DNA of 64,000 nt, from the NCBI RefSeq assembly GCF_004912145.1, contig NZ_STGT01000006.1, forward strand, positions 186,001-250,000, written 5' to 3'. Position 1 is the stretch's first letter, and the number at the start of each line of letters is the position of its first letter. The translations under genes and the position numbers were made by a program. The DNA comes from Peteryoungia rhizophila. GTDB taxonomy: Bacteria; Pseudomonadota; Alphaproteobacteria; Rhizobiales; Rhizobiaceae. Under the pieces are notes generated by a model. The model searched no databases. It was not told the DNA's origin and saw nothing but the letters and a program-made list of their open reading frames with translations. Below are positions 1-9,337 of this stretch, piece after piece.

Positions 1-475
1 TCAGTCCGCTGCCCTGCTGATCTGCCATGTCGTCCCCGCACTTCGAAAGTCTCGCTTATAGTGAGCTTTCATCTGCCTGCAAACAGTTTGCCCGGCACCC
101 CCTCCCGGCGCGCTGAAACGAAAATCTGAAACGATACAGGTGTTTTGTCGAGCCTTTTTCCATGCTGCGCTGCGAAGGGATGCAACCCTGAGGTGATTGG
201 CCGGGTTTTCCCCGCCTGTCCGATCGCGGCTTCGGCTAGATCTCGCAATTGCAGCATTAAATTCTCCATTTCAGCCTAAGGTACGGTCACTGCAACGATA
301 CAAGCGATGTTGCTGCGCAATATATGACTTTTCCAAAGCGATTTGAGAGACGGCGCTCCGCTGCACGCCAGCGCTGAATCGGTGTTGCAACAGAAAATTT
401 ACAATCGAGTAGGTTGCGCTCCAAAAATCTTTGACATAAGTTTTTCCGGCAACGTTTCAGTGAGGGAGGAGACTC
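1..475. other. Upstream region of the oligosaccharide operon, no convincing gene
   Basis: I see no gene with a ribosome-binding site and family-like sequence here. The region is less GC-rich than the genes. It carries several short inverted or directly repeated motifs around CTGAAACGA and GCAAC...GTTGC (292-313), and TTGACA at 431-436. It is therefore the likely control region of the operon that starts at 476. A strong Shine-Dalgarno GGAGGAG lies at 466-471, just before the ATG. Confidence 0.6.
113..139. promoter_or_regulatory. Candidate LacI-type operator with a direct repeat
   Basis: CTGAAACGA occurs twice, at 113-121 and 126-134. The second copy is the left half of CTGAAACGATACAG (126-139), an imperfect palindrome centred on CG that resembles LacI/GalR-family operators. 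A similar AACGTT-centred half palindrome (448-459) lies close to the start codon of the binding-protein gene. No LacI-type regulator is encoded in the window, so this is inference from sequence pattern only. Confidence 0.3.
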
Positions 476-1711
476 ATGAATTACCGTAGCTTCGCGGCAG
501 CTTTGGCCGCAACCGTCGTCATGCCGTTCGCAGCGGCGCACGCCACCGATCTCGAAGTGACCCATTGGTGGACATCTGGCGGCGAAGCCGCAGCCGTCGC
601 CGAGCTTGCCAAGGCATTCGATGCCACCGGCAACAAGTGGGTCGATGGCGCCATCGCCGGATCCGGCGGTACTGCCCGCCCGATCATGATCAGCCGTATC
701 ACCGGTGGTGATCCGATGGCTGCAACCCAGTTCAACCACGGCCGCCAGGCCGAGGAACTCGCCGAAGCCGGCCTGATGAAGGACCTGACGGCTGTCGCCG
801 AGAAGGAAGGCTGGAAGGACATCATCAAGCCGGCAAGCCTGCTCGAAAGCTGCACGATCGACGGCAAGGTCTATTGCGCCCCGGTCAACATCCACTCCTG
901 GCAGTGGCTGTGGCTTTCGAACGCAGCATTTGAAAGTGCGGGCGTCGCGGTGCCGAAGAACTGGGACGAATTCGTCGCAGCCGCACCCGCTCTCGAAGCC
1001 AAGGGGATTATTCCGCTCGCCGTCGGCGGCCAGCCCTGGCAGTCGGCCGGTGCCTTCGACGTGCTGATGGTCGCGATCGCCGGCAAGGAAACCTTCGAGA
1101 AGGTGTTCAAGGAAAAGGATGCGGACGTCGCAGCCGGACCCGAGATCGCCAAGGTCTTCAAGGCCGCCGACGATGCCCGCAAGATGTCCAAGGGCTCGAA
1201 CGTCCAGGATTGGAACCAGGCAACCAATCTGGTCATCACCGGCAAGGCCGGCGGTCAGATCATGGGTGACTGGGCGCAGGGCGAATTCGCTCTGGCGAAC
1301 CAGGTTGCCGGCAAGGACTATACCTGCCTTCCGGGCCTCGGCGTGAACGAGATCATCTCGACCGGTGGTGACGCGTTCTACTTCCCCGTTCTCGATGACG
1401 AAGAAAAGTCCGCTGCACAGGACGTTCTGGCAGCGACCCTGGTCGCACCCGCAACGCAGGTCGCGTTCAACCTGAAGAAGGGTTCTCTGCCGGTGCGCGG
1501 TGACGTCGATCTCGCCGCTGCCAACGACTGCATGAAGAAGGGTCTGGAGATCCTCGCCAAGGGCAATGTGATCCAGGGCACCGACCAGCTGCTTTCGGCA
1601 GACAGCCAGAAGCAGAAGGAAGACCTCTTCTCGGAGTTCTTCGCCAATGCGTCCATGACCGTCGAAGACGCGCAGAAGCGCTTCGCCGACATCATCGCAT
1701 CCGCCGACTGA
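476..1711 (+). CDS. CUT1 ABC transporter, sugar-binding protein
   Basis: Periplasmic solute-binding protein of a carbohydrate ABC importer, 411 aa. Residues 1-23 form a Sec signal peptide ending in AHA, followed by TDLEVTHWWTSGGEA, a start typical of family 1 extracellular binding proteins (glucose/mannose- and oligosaccharide-type). The ATG is preceded by GGAGGAG at about 8 bases. It is the first gene of an operon with two permeases and an ATPase. Downstream glycosidases (GH2 beta-mannosidase-like, GH43) suggest a mannoside- or xyloside-containing oligosaccharide as ligand. The exact sugar cannot be read from the sequence. Confidence 0.9.
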   Translation: MNYRSFAAALAATVVMPFAAAHATDLEVTHWWTSGGEAAAVAELAKAFDATGNKWVDGAIAGSGGTARPIMISRITGGDPMAATQFNHGRQAEELAEAGLMKDLTAVAEKEGWKDIIKPASLLESCTIDGKVYCAPVNIHSWQWLWLSNAAFESAGVAVPKNWDEFVAAAPALEAKGIIPLAVGGQPWQSAGAFDVLMVAIAGKETFEKVFKEKDADVAAGPEIAKVFKAADDARKMSKGSNVQDWNQATNLVITGKAGGQIMGDWAQGEFALANQVAGKDYTCLPGLGVNEIISTGGDAFYFPVLDDEEKSAAQDVLAATLVAPATQVAFNLKKGSLPVRGDVDLAAANDCMKKGLEILAKGNVIQGTDQLLSADSQKQKEDLFSEFFANASMTVEDAQKRFADIIASAD

Positions 1712-1731
1712 TGTGACTGGTTGACACCAAT

Positions 1732-1757
1732 CCGGCCGGGGCTTCAGCCCCGGTCGG
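1732..1757 (+). promoter_or_regulatory. Intercistronic stem-loop after the binding-protein gene
   Basis: CCGGCCGGGGC and GCCCCGGTCGG form an 11-bp stem with one G-T wobble around a TTCA loop. No T-run follows, so it is not a classical terminator. In CUT1 operons such hairpins often stabilise the binding-protein mRNA, giving more binding protein than permease. That role here is inference. Confidence 0.6.
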
Positions 1758-1880
1758 TGACTTGCCAACTTCGACCGGGAATGCGGATTGCCGCAGGGCG
1801 TTTCAACGATCCTATCTGTGCTGTCGCGCAGTCGGATCGGTGCGCGACTTCTCCCGTGTCCAGGACGAGGAGACGGACCC

Positions 1881-2783
1881 ATGGCACGCCAAGCCCATGC
1901 CGGTCGACCCAACAAACTGTTTCGCAATCTGAATGCCAAGATTGCATCCATACCCATGGTTCTGACCGCGATGGTCATCTTCCTGGGTGGTACCATCTGG
2001 ACGGTCGTCTATTCCTTCACCAATTCGCGGCTTCTGCCCCGCGCCAATTTCGTCGGCTTCGAGCAATATGAGCGCCTCTGGGACGCGCCGCGATGGATCA
2101 TCTCGATCCAGAACCTGGCGATCTACGGCCTTCTGTCGCTGGTCTTTTCGATCGTGATCGGTTTCCTGCTCGCAGCCCTGATGGACCAGAAGATCCGCTT
2201 CGAGAACGCGTTCCGGACGATCTTCCTCTATCCTTTCGCGCTGTCCTTCATCGTCACCGGCCTCATCTGGCAATGGATCCTCAACCCTGATTTCGGGGTG
2301 CAGTCGATCGTGCGGTCGCTGGGTTGGGAAACCTTCACCTTCAATCCGCTCTACAATTCCGAGATCGTCATCTACGGCATCTTGATCGCCGGCCTCTGGC
2401 AGGGAACGGGTCTTGTGATGTGCCTGCTGCTGGCCGGTCTTCGCGGCATCGACGAGGATATCTGGAAGGCCTCGCGCGTCGACGGCATTCCGATGTGGAA
2501 GACATATCTCTTCATCATCATCCCGATGATGCGCCCGGTCTTCATCACCACGCTCGTCATCATCACGTCTGGCATCGTCCGTCTCTACGACCTGGTCGTC
2601 GCCCAGACCAGCGGCGGTCCCGGCATCGCATCCGAAGTGCCGGCGAAATACGTCTACGACTACATGTTCCAGGCACAGAATCTCGGCCAGGGCTTCGCTG
2701 CATCGACCATGATGCTGCTGACGGTCGCGATCATCATCATCCCCTGGGCCTATCTCGAATTCGGAGGAAAGAAGCGTGGCTAA
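1881..2783 (+). CDS. CUT1 ABC transporter permease (MalF/LacF-type)
   Basis: Inner-membrane permease of about 300 aa. It has six predicted membrane segments and the cytoplasmic EAA loop near residues 190-220 (WKASRVDGIPMWKTYLF), which contacts the ATPase. I chose the ATG at 1881 because GAGGAGA lies just upstream. An in-frame extension back to 1788 lacks a good ribosome-binding site and would overlap the presumed untranslated spacer. The end overlaps the next permease gene by 8 bases, indicating translational coupling. Confidence 0.9.
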   Translation: MARQAHAGRPNKLFRNLNAKIASIPMVLTAMVIFLGGTIWTVVYSFTNSRLLPRANFVGFEQYERLWDAPRWIISIQNLAIYGLLSLVFSIVIGFLLAALMDQKIRFENAFRTIFLYPFALSFIVTGLIWQWILNPDFGVQSIVRSLGWETFTFNPLYNSEIVIYGILIAGLWQGTGLVMCLLLAGLRGIDEDIWKASRVDGIPMWKTYLFIIIPMMRPVFITTLVIITSGIVRLYDLVVAQTSGGPGIASEVPAKYVYDYMFQAQNLGQGFAASTMMLLTVAIIIIPWAYLEFGGKKRG

Positions 2784-3720
2784 TCCCGGTTCCCTCAACA
2801 CCACTGCCGCCGGTTTCGACGCCGTTTCCGATCATGTCGGGTCGGGCCCACGCGGGGCCAAGCCGAAGCGCACCTTCTCGGGTCGCAACATCATGCTCTA
2901 TGGATCGCTGATCTTCTTTGCGATCTATTATCTGATCCCTCTCTACGTAATGATCGTCACCTCGCTCAAAGGAATGCCGGAGATCCGTCTGGGCAATATC
3001 TTTTCGCCGCCGATGGAGATCACCTTCGAACCCTGGGTCAAGGCCTGGGCGACCGCCTGTACCGGCCTCAATTGCGATGGTTTGTCACGCGGCTTCTGGA
3101 ACTCGGTTCGCATCACCGTTCCCTCGACGCTGATCTCGATCTTGATCGCCTCGGTGAACGGCTATGCGCTGGCCAACTGGCGCTTCAAGGGTGCGGAGCT
3201 GTTCTTCACAATTCTCATCATCGGCGCCTTCATTCCCTACCAGGTGATGATCTATCCGATCGTCATCGTGCTCCGGGAAATGGGCATCTACGGCACGCTG
3301 ACCGGTCTCGTGCTCGTGCACACCATCTTCGGCATGCCGATCCTGACGCTGCTCTTCCGCAACTACTTTACCTCGCTGCCGGAAGAGCTGTTCAAGGCCG
3401 CGCGCATCGATGGGGCAGGCTTCTGGCAGATTTACTTCCGGATCATGCTGCCGATGTCGCTGCCGATCTTCGTCGTTGCGATGATCCTGCAGATCACCGG
3501 CATCTGGAACGACTTCCTGTTCGGCGTGGTCTTCACCCGGCCGGAATATTACCCGATGACCGTGCAGCTCAACAACATCGTCAATTCGGTCCAGGGCGTG
3601 AAGGAATACAACGTCAACATGGCCGCAACATTGCTCACCGGCGCCGTGCCGCTGTTCGTCTACTTCGTTTCCGGACGTCTCTTCGTCCGGGGTATCGCCG
3701 CCGGCGCAGTCAAGGGTTAA
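2776..3720 (+). CDS. CUT1 ABC transporter permease (MalG/LacG-type)
   Basis: Second permease, 314 aa, with a hydrophilic N-terminus of about 35 residues, six membrane segments and an EAA motif around FKAARIDGAGFWQIYFRI. It starts inside the last codons of the upstream permease and ends 4 bases before the ATPase gene, so the three subunits are made from one transcript. The insert with a Cys pair between the first two membrane segments (TACTGLNCDG) is periplasmic and occurs in glucose/mannose-type permeases. Together the two permeases form the transmembrane channel. Confidence 0.9.
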   Translation: MANPGSLNTTAAGFDAVSDHVGSGPRGAKPKRTFSGRNIMLYGSLIFFAIYYLIPLYVMIVTSLKGMPEIRLGNIFSPPMEITFEPWVKAWATACTGLNCDGLSRGFWNSVRITVPSTLISILIASVNGYALANWRFKGAELFFTILIIGAFIPYQVMIYPIVIVLREMGIYGTLTGLVLVHTIFGMPILTLLFRNYFTSLPEELFKAARIDGAGFWQIYFRIMLPMSLPIFVVAMILQITGIWNDFLFGVVFTRPEYYPMTVQLNNIVNSVQGVKEYNVNMAATLLTGAVPLFVYFVSGRLFVRGIAAGAVKG

Positions 3721-3724
3721 GCTC

Positions 3725-4813
3725 ATGTCGCACAGTGTATCGATCAAGGACCTCTCGTTGAGCTTCGGCGCCGTCAAGGTGTTGGAAAACCTCAATCTCG
3801 ACATCGTCGATGGTGAGTTCATCGTTCTCCTCGGCTCATCCGGCTGCGGCAAGTCCACGCTGCTCAACTGCATCGCAGGTCTGCTCGAGCCGACCGACGG
3901 TCAGATCTTCATCAAGGGCAAGAACGTGACCTGGGAAGAGCCCAAGGACCGCGGCATCGGGATGGTGTTCCAGTCCTATGCGCTTTATCCGCAGATGTCG
4001 GTGAAGAAAAACCTCTCCTTCGGCCTGCAGGTCGCCAAGATGCCGAAGGACGAGATCGAAAAGCGTGTCCAGCGGGCCGCCGACATCCTGCAGATCGGGC
4101 CATTGCTCGACCGCAAACCCTCGGCACTCTCGGGTGGTCAGCGGCAGCGCGTCGCCATCGGCCGAGCACTGGTGCGCGACGTCGATGTCTTCCTGTTCGA
4201 CGAGCCGCTCTCCAACCTCGATGCCAAGCTTCGTTCGGAACTGCGCGTCGAGATCAAGCGCCTGCACCATAATCTCAAGAACACGATGATCTACGTCACC
4301 CACGACCAGATCGAGGCGCTGACGCTTGCCGACCGAATCGCGATCATGAAGAGCGGCGAGATCCAGCAGCTCGCCGATCCGAATACGATCTACAACCAGC
4401 CGAGAAACCTCTTCGTCGCCGGCTTCATCGGTTCGCCGTCGATGAACTTCCTGCATGGCGACCTCGTCAATGAGGGCGGCGAGATCTTCTTCCGCACCCA
4501 TGATGTGCTGTTCTCGGTGAAGGGGTATCGCTCGGAGGAGCCGCTTGCTGGTGGCCGCAAGGTCGTGCTCGGTGTCCGGCCGGAGCATATCAAGGTCGAT
4601 GAGGAAAACGGCATCGCGGAATTGCACGAGGCGGTGGTCGACATCGAGGAGCCCATGGGTGCCGACAACCTGCTCTGGCTCAAGCATGCCGGTCATACCA
4701 TGTCGGTCCGCATCAGCGGCACGCGCCGTTATGCACCGGGCGCCAAGGTGCGCCTCGGCTTCGACATGGAAGTGGCCTCGCTCTTCGATGCGCAGACCGA
4801 AGAGCGCATCTGA
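3725..4813 (+). CDS. Sugar ABC transporter ATPase (UgpC/MsmK/MalK-type)
   Basis: ATP-binding subunit of 362 aa that powers the importer. Walker A GSSGCGKST lies at residues 37-45, the signature LSGGQRQR near 137, Walker B FLFDEP near 156, and the H-loop in YVTHDQ. The C-terminal third is the TOBE/OB-fold regulatory domain typical of MalK-like proteins (VRPEHIK motif). It follows the second permease by 4 bases. A terminator-like hairpin lies immediately after the stop codon. Confidence 0.93.
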   Translation: MSHSVSIKDLSLSFGAVKVLENLNLDIVDGEFIVLLGSSGCGKSTLLNCIAGLLEPTDGQIFIKGKNVTWEEPKDRGIGMVFQSYALYPQMSVKKNLSFGLQVAKMPKDEIEKRVQRAADILQIGPLLDRKPSALSGGQRQRVAIGRALVRDVDVFLFDEPLSNLDAKLRSELRVEIKRLHHNLKNTMIYVTHDQIEALTLADRIAIMKSGEIQQLADPNTIYNQPRNLFVAGFIGSPSMNFLHGDLVNEGGEIFFRTHDVLFSVKGYRSEEPLAGGRKVVLGVRPEHIKVDEENGIAELHEAVVDIEEPMGADNLLWLKHAGHTMSVRISGTRRYAPGAKVRLGFDMEVASLFDAQTEERI

Positions 4814-4826
4814 CATGTTCCCCCCT

Positions 4827-4857
4827 GCGCCCCGGGCTGTGACCGGGGCGCCTTTTT
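4827..4857 (+). terminator. Rho-independent terminator or attenuator inside the operon
   Basis: GCGCCCCGG and CCGGGGCGC form a perfect 9-bp stem with a 7-base loop, followed by CCTTTTTCTT. It sits between the transporter ATPase gene and the glycosidase gene, only 63 bases apart on the same strand. It probably lets part of the transcription stop after the transporter genes while the rest reads into the catabolic genes. Confidence 0.7.
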
Positions 4858-4876
4858 CTTCTGCAGGACGAGTATC

Positions 4877-7336
4877 ATGACTGAGAGTGCAAACGGCGGC
4901 GTCATCGATCTTCACGGCGAATGGCATCTCGCTTGCGTCGATGGCGCACACGAGGCGGCGATCACGCTGCCCGGTGACGTGCATTCGGCTCTCCATGCGG
5001 CTGGTCTGATCCCCGATCCCTATTTCGGCCGCAACGAGGAAGTCGTGCAGTGGGTCGCCGAACGCGACTGGTCGATTGAGCGGAGCGTCGTGATCCCGGA
5101 TATTTCCGGCAGTTGGTATCTCGACATCGACTATCTCGACACAGTGGCCGTCGTGTTCGTCAACGATATCCCGGTGCTATCCGCCGACAACTGCTTCCGC
5201 CGCTATCGCCCCGATGTCAGCCACGCGCTGCAGCCGGGCGAAAACACGATCCGTATCCTCTTCCATTCGAGCATCACGGCCGGCGCCGAGCGGCAGGCGC
5301 GCCAGCCCTTCTACATTCCCTATTCCACGGCCAATTCGCCGATCCCCAACGGCAATATGCTGCGCAAGCCGCAATGCCATTTCGGCTGGGACTGGAACAT
5401 CGCGATCGCGCCGCTCGGGATCTACGGCACGCTGTCGCTGAAAAAGCTCGATCCGGCGCGCATCGAGCATGTGGAAACCGAGCAGGTCCATCACGCTGAT
5501 GGTCGCGTCGAGCTCAAGGTTACCGCTACGATCCACTCCGTTGAGCCGGCCGTCGTGCCCGTTCATTTCGACCTGGACGGCGAACGCGTGCGTCTCGATG
5601 TCGGCATCTCCGCCGGTGAGACCAAGGTCGTGCATGTCTTCGAGATCGAGAGCCCGCGCCTCTGGTGGCCGGCTGGTTCCGGCGAGCAGGCGCTGTATAC
5701 GCTGACCGTTGACCTGCCGACCGAAACCGTCACGCGCCAGATCGGTCTGCGCACAGTCGAACTGATCACCGATCCGGACGAGGCCGGCAGCCGCTTTGCG
5801 CTCAAGGTCAATGGCCGCGAAATCTTCTGCCGTGGTGCCAACTGGATCCCGGCGGATGCGCTCTTCTCCCGCTCGTCGCAAGAGAAGACGACTGATCTCC
5901 TGAATTCCGCCGTCGCCGCGCATATGAACATGATCCGCATCTGGGGTGGTGGTTTCTACGAGGCCGACTGGTTCTACGACCTCTGCGACCGGCTCGGCCT
6001 GATGGTCTGGCAGGATTTCATGTTCGCCTGCAACCTTTACCCCTGCACCGAAGACTTCCTCGACAACGTCGCGCACGAAGTCGAGTATCAGGTCAAGCGG
6101 CTCTCCAGTCACGCCTCGATCGTCATATGGTGCGGCGACAACGAACTCGTCGGGGCGCTCACCTGGTTCCCGGAATCCCGCGACAACCGCGACCGCTATC
6201 TCGTCGCCTATGACCGCCTCAATCGCACCATCGAGCAGGGCGTGAAGAAGTCATTCCCGCAAGGAATCTGGTGGCCGTCGAGCCCGGCTTCTGGCTATCT
6301 CGACTACGCCGATGCTTGGCATGCCGACGGCTCCGGCGACATGCATTACTGGTCGGTCTGGCACGAGAATAAGAGTTTCGATAATTACCGAACCGTCAAA
6401 CCACGCTTCTGCTCGGAATTCGGCTTCCAGTCCTATACCTCGCTGCCGGTCATAGAGAGCTTTGCCGACAAGGCCGACATGAACATCGCCTCGCCGGTGA
6501 TCGAGTTGCACCAGAAGAATGCCGGCGGAAACGAGCGGATCGCGGGCACGATGTTCCGCTATTTCCGATTCCCCAAGGATTTCGCCAACTTCGTCTATCT
6601 GAGCCAGATCCAGCAGGGCCTTGCCATCAAGACGGCCGTCGAATACTGGCGGTCGCTCAAGCCCCATTGCATGGGCACTGTTTACTGGCAGCTCAACGAC
6701 ACCTGGCCGGTCGCCTCCTGGTCCAGTCTCGATTACGGCGGCAGCTGGAAGGCGATGCATTACATGGTGCGTCGCTTCTTCCAGCCGGTCGCGGTTGCCG
6801 CCATTCCGTCCGAAGACGGTAGCAGCATTGTGCTCTCCATGGTCAACGATACGCTCGATACCGTTACGATCGACGCCAACCTTTTCGTCCTGACGTTGTC
6901 GGGGGAGCGCATTCCGCTCAAAAGTGTGCAGGGCGATTGCGGTCCTGACGCCGCCGACGTGCTTGTTACCCTCGATGCCAGCGAGATCCCGGCCGATGGC
7001 CTGCTTGCCTGGAGCTTCACGGTTTCGAACGGCATGACCGGGGAGGGGCATTTCATCAACGGCACCTACAAGGCCCTCGACCTGGAACCGTCCCGTCTGG
7101 ATATCTCCGTTTCCCCAACCGGCGACGGTGCGTTCGAGGTGACGGTCACGTCCCAGGGCTTGGCACTCTTCGTCATGCTCGAAAGCGCAACCCCCGGCCG
7201 TTATTCCGATAACGCCTTCGACCTCTCGGCAGGAGAGAGCCGCCGCATCACCTTCAAACCGGAGGCCGTGCTGCCCGCAGGCAACGTGCCGGACTTCCGC
7301 ATCTACGATCTCTACACCTGCCAGTCGGTGGACTGA
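4877..7336 (+). CDS. Glycoside hydrolase family 2, beta-mannosidase-like
   Basis: Intracellular retaining exo-beta-mannosidase-like enzyme, 819 aa, a usual length for the family, with no signal peptide. The N-terminal jelly-roll starts with IDLHGEWHLACVDG, followed by immunoglobulin-like domains, then the TIM barrel. The acid/base motif WCGDNE (Glu423) and the nucleophile motif SEFGFQS (Glu514) are present, as are the RIWGGGFYE and WQDFMFACNLYP motifs typical of beta-mannosidases rather than beta-galactosidases. It would remove mannosyl units from the imported oligosaccharide. Beta-mannosidase is the best call, but another GH2 exo-specificity is possible. Confidence 0.85.
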   Translation: MTESANGGVIDLHGEWHLACVDGAHEAAITLPGDVHSALHAAGLIPDPYFGRNEEVVQWVAERDWSIERSVVIPDISGSWYLDIDYLDTVAVVFVNDIPVLSADNCFRRYRPDVSHALQPGENTIRILFHSSITAGAERQARQPFYIPYSTANSPIPNGNMLRKPQCHFGWDWNIAIAPLGIYGTLSLKKLDPARIEHVETEQVHHADGRVELKVTATIHSVEPAVVPVHFDLDGERVRLDVGISAGETKVVHVFEIESPRLWWPAGSGEQALYTLTVDLPTETVTRQIGLRTVELITDPDEAGSRFALKVNGREIFCRGANWIPADALFSRSSQEKTTDLLNSAVAAHMNMIRIWGGGFYEADWFYDLCDRLGLMVWQDFMFACNLYPCTEDFLDNVAHEVEYQVKRLSSHASIVIWCGDNELVGALTWFPESRDNRDRYLVAYDRLNRTIEQGVKKSFPQGIWWPSSPASGYLDYADAWHADGSGDMHYWSVWHENKSFDNYRTVKPRFCSEFGFQSYTSLPVIESFADKADMNIASPVIELHQKNAGGNERIAGTMFRYFRFPKDFANFVYLSQIQQGLAIKTAVEYWRSLKPHCMGTVYWQLNDTWPVASWSSLDYGGSWKAMHYMVRRFFQPVAVAAIPSEDGSSIVLSMVNDTLDTVTIDANLFVLTLSGERIPLKSVQGDCGPDAADVLVTLDASEIPADGLLAWSFTVSNGMTGEGHFINGTYKALDLEPSRLDISVSPTGDGAFEVTVTSQGLALFVMLESATPGRYSDNAFDLSAGESRRITFKPEAVLPAGNVPDFRIYDLYTCQSVD

Positions 7337-7399
7337 CAGGCGATACCAATAAGGCCCTGGGCGCCCGATCCAGGGAAAAACGAGGAGGAGACTACCCCC

Positions 7400-8161
7400 A
7401 TGACCAAACTCGGCTTTCAGCTTTACAGCGCCCGCAATTTCCAGCCCTTCAGCGGCATCTATCCGAAACTCCAGGCCGCCGGTTACAGTGAGGTCGAAGG
7501 CTACGGCGCCCTCTATGCCTCGCTTGCCGATGGCGAACTCGACGCCTTCCGCAAGGAGCTTGATGACAACAGCCTGGCCATGCCGACCGCCCATTTCGGC
7601 CTCGACATGATCGAGAACGATCCGTCCCGTGTGATCAAGATCGCTAAGACGCTCAGCATCGAGGCGATTTACTGCCCCTATTTGATGCCCGACCAGCGTC
7701 CGACGGATGCGAGCGGCTGGTTCGCTTTTGGCCAGCGCCTGCAGGCTGCCGGCAAGCCGCTGCGCGACGCCGGCCTCGTCTTCGGCTGGCACAATCACGA
7801 CTTCGAATTCGTGGCGCTACCGGACGGCTCCACCCCGCAGGAACAGATCTTCGCCGGCGGTCCCGAACTCGACTGGGAAGCCGATATCGCCTGGGTCATC
7901 CGCGGCAAGGCCGATCCCTTCGCCTGGATTGAAAGCTACGGCAAACGCATCAGCGCCGTGCACGTGAAGGACATCGCGCCTGCCGGCGAGAATACCGACG
8001 AGGATGGCTGGGCCGATGTGGGCCACGGCACGGTCGATTGGAAGGGCCTGATCGCGGCGCTGAAGAGCACCCGCGTCAAGCATTTCGTCGTAGAACACGA
8101 CAATCCCAAGGATATCGACCGGCTGATCACCCGCTCGATTGCCGCCTTCAACACCTACTGA
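7400..8161 (+). CDS. Sugar phosphate isomerase/epimerase (AP_endonuc_2 TIM barrel)
   Basis: A 253-aa xylose-isomerase-like TIM-barrel protein. Metal-ligand-like motifs are seen in GWHNHDFEF and AVHVKDIAP, and a C-terminal FVVEHD acid is present. GAGGAGGAG precedes the ATG. The family interconverts keto and aldo sugars or epimerises them. Next to a Gfo/Idh/MocA oxidoreductase it commonly processes 3-keto-sugars or inositol-like intermediates. The substrate here is unknown. The family call is firm, the reaction is inference. Confidence 0.85.
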   Translation: MTKLGFQLYSARNFQPFSGIYPKLQAAGYSEVEGYGALYASLADGELDAFRKELDDNSLAMPTAHFGLDMIENDPSRVIKIAKTLSIEAIYCPYLMPDQRPTDASGWFAFGQRLQAAGKPLRDAGLVFGWHNHDFEFVALPDGSTPQEQIFAGGPELDWEADIAWVIRGKADPFAWIESYGKRISAVHVKDIAPAGENTDEDGWADVGHGTVDWKGLIAALKSTRVKHFVVEHDNPKDIDRLITRSIAAFNTY

Positions 8162-8187
8162 ACCCATCGCAGAAGCAGGATATCCCC

Positions 8188-9321
8188 ATGGCACGCGAAC
8201 TCGGCGTCGGCATCATCGGATGCGGCAATATCTCCACCACCTACTTCTCGCTGGCGCCGCTATTTCGCGGCCTGAAGGTCGTCGCCTGCGCAGACATCAA
8301 CATGAATGCAGCGCAGCTGCGTGCCGAGGAATACGGCGTCAAGGCGCAGACGATCGACGAACTTCTCGCCAATGACGAGGTCGACATCGTCGTCAACCTG
8401 ACGATCCCGGATGCGCATTATCCGGTGTCGAAACAGATCCTCGAAGCCGGCAAGCACGTCTATTCGGAAAAGCCGCTGGTGCTCTCGCTCGAACAGGGCG
8501 AAGACCTGCGTGCGACTGCAAAGGCCAAGGGCCTCTCGGTCGGCTGCGCGCCGGACACCTTCCTCGGCGGTGCACACCAGCTGGCGCGTGCCTATATCGA
8601 CAAGGGCGGCATCGGCCGCGTCACCTCGGGCACCTGCCATGTCATGAGCCCCGGCATGGAGATGTGGCATCCGAACCCGGACTTCTTCTTCCTGCCCGGC
8701 GGTGGCCCGATCCTTGACCTCGGCCCTTACTACATCGCCAATCTGATCAACCTGATCGGCCCGGTGAAGCGCGTGGCGGCCTTGACCTCCATGGCGAACG
8801 AGACCCGCACCATCACCAGCCAGCCGCGCAGTGGCGAAACGATCCCGGTCAAAACCCCCACCAACATCCACGCGCTCCTGGAATTCCAGAACGGCGCGAC
8901 CATCACGCTGTCTGCCAGCTGGGATGTCTGGAGCCACCGCCACGCCAATACCGAACTCTACGGTACCGACGGCTCGCTCTACGTGCCGGATCCGAACTTC
9001 TTCGGCGGTGTCGTCGAGGCCTCGGGCCGCAACAAGGATATCCAGCCGCTCGAAGCCTGGGACCATCCCTTCGGTCGCAACAACCAGGAAAGCCCGCAAG
9101 GTCCGCGTGCCAACTACCGCACGGCGGGGCTCGCGGACATGGCGGTCGCGATCCTCGAAGGTCGCGATGCCCGCTGCTCGCTCGACCGCACCCTGCACGG
9201 CGTCGATGTCATGGTGTCGATCCTGAAGTCGGGTGAGACGGGTGAATTCGTAACTCTGTCGACAACCTGCACTCAACCGGCGGCACTGGGTATCGACGAA
9301 GCGCAGGCTCTGCTTAGATAA
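8188..9321 (+). CDS. Gfo/Idh/MocA family oxidoreductase
   Basis: NAD(P)-dependent sugar oxidoreductase of 377 aa. The Rossmann fold starts with GVGIIGCGNIS at residues 5-15. The family EKP motif (YSEKPLVLS) lies near residue 93, and the C-terminal alpha/beta domain contains GGGPILDLGPYY. The ATG at 8188 fits the first beta strand. The in-frame extension upstream runs into the isomerase gene and is not family-like. With the isomerase just upstream it may oxidise a sugar released by the glycosidases. Confidence 0.88.
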   Translation: MARELGVGIIGCGNISTTYFSLAPLFRGLKVVACADINMNAAQLRAEEYGVKAQTIDELLANDEVDIVVNLTIPDAHYPVSKQILEAGKHVYSEKPLVLSLEQGEDLRATAKAKGLSVGCAPDTFLGGAHQLARAYIDKGGIGRVTSGTCHVMSPGMEMWHPNPDFFFLPGGGPILDLGPYYIANLINLIGPVKRVAALTSMANETRTITSQPRSGETIPVKTPTNIHALLEFQNGATITLSASWDVWSHRHANTELYGTDGSLYVPDPNFFGGVVEASGRNKDIQPLEAWDHPFGRNNQESPQGPRANYRTAGLADMAVAILEGRDARCSLDRTLHGVDVMVSILKSGETGEFVTLSTTCTQPAALGIDEAQALLR

Positions 9322-9337
9322 GAGGAGTGATGTTGTC

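Noticed and set aside
69..269. Minus-strand 66-codon frame in the leader region
   Set aside because: No convincing start site and no protein-like pattern; the region carries operator-like repeats instead.
431..459. TTGACA as a -35 box for the sugar operon
   Set aside because: The sequence 17 bases downstream (GTTTCA) is a poor -10 and transcription would begin inside the ribosome-binding site.
287..1996. Long minus-strand frame opposite the sugar-binding protein gene
   Set aside because: It is the GC-driven shadow of the binding-protein gene, without a ribosome-binding site or family-like sequence.
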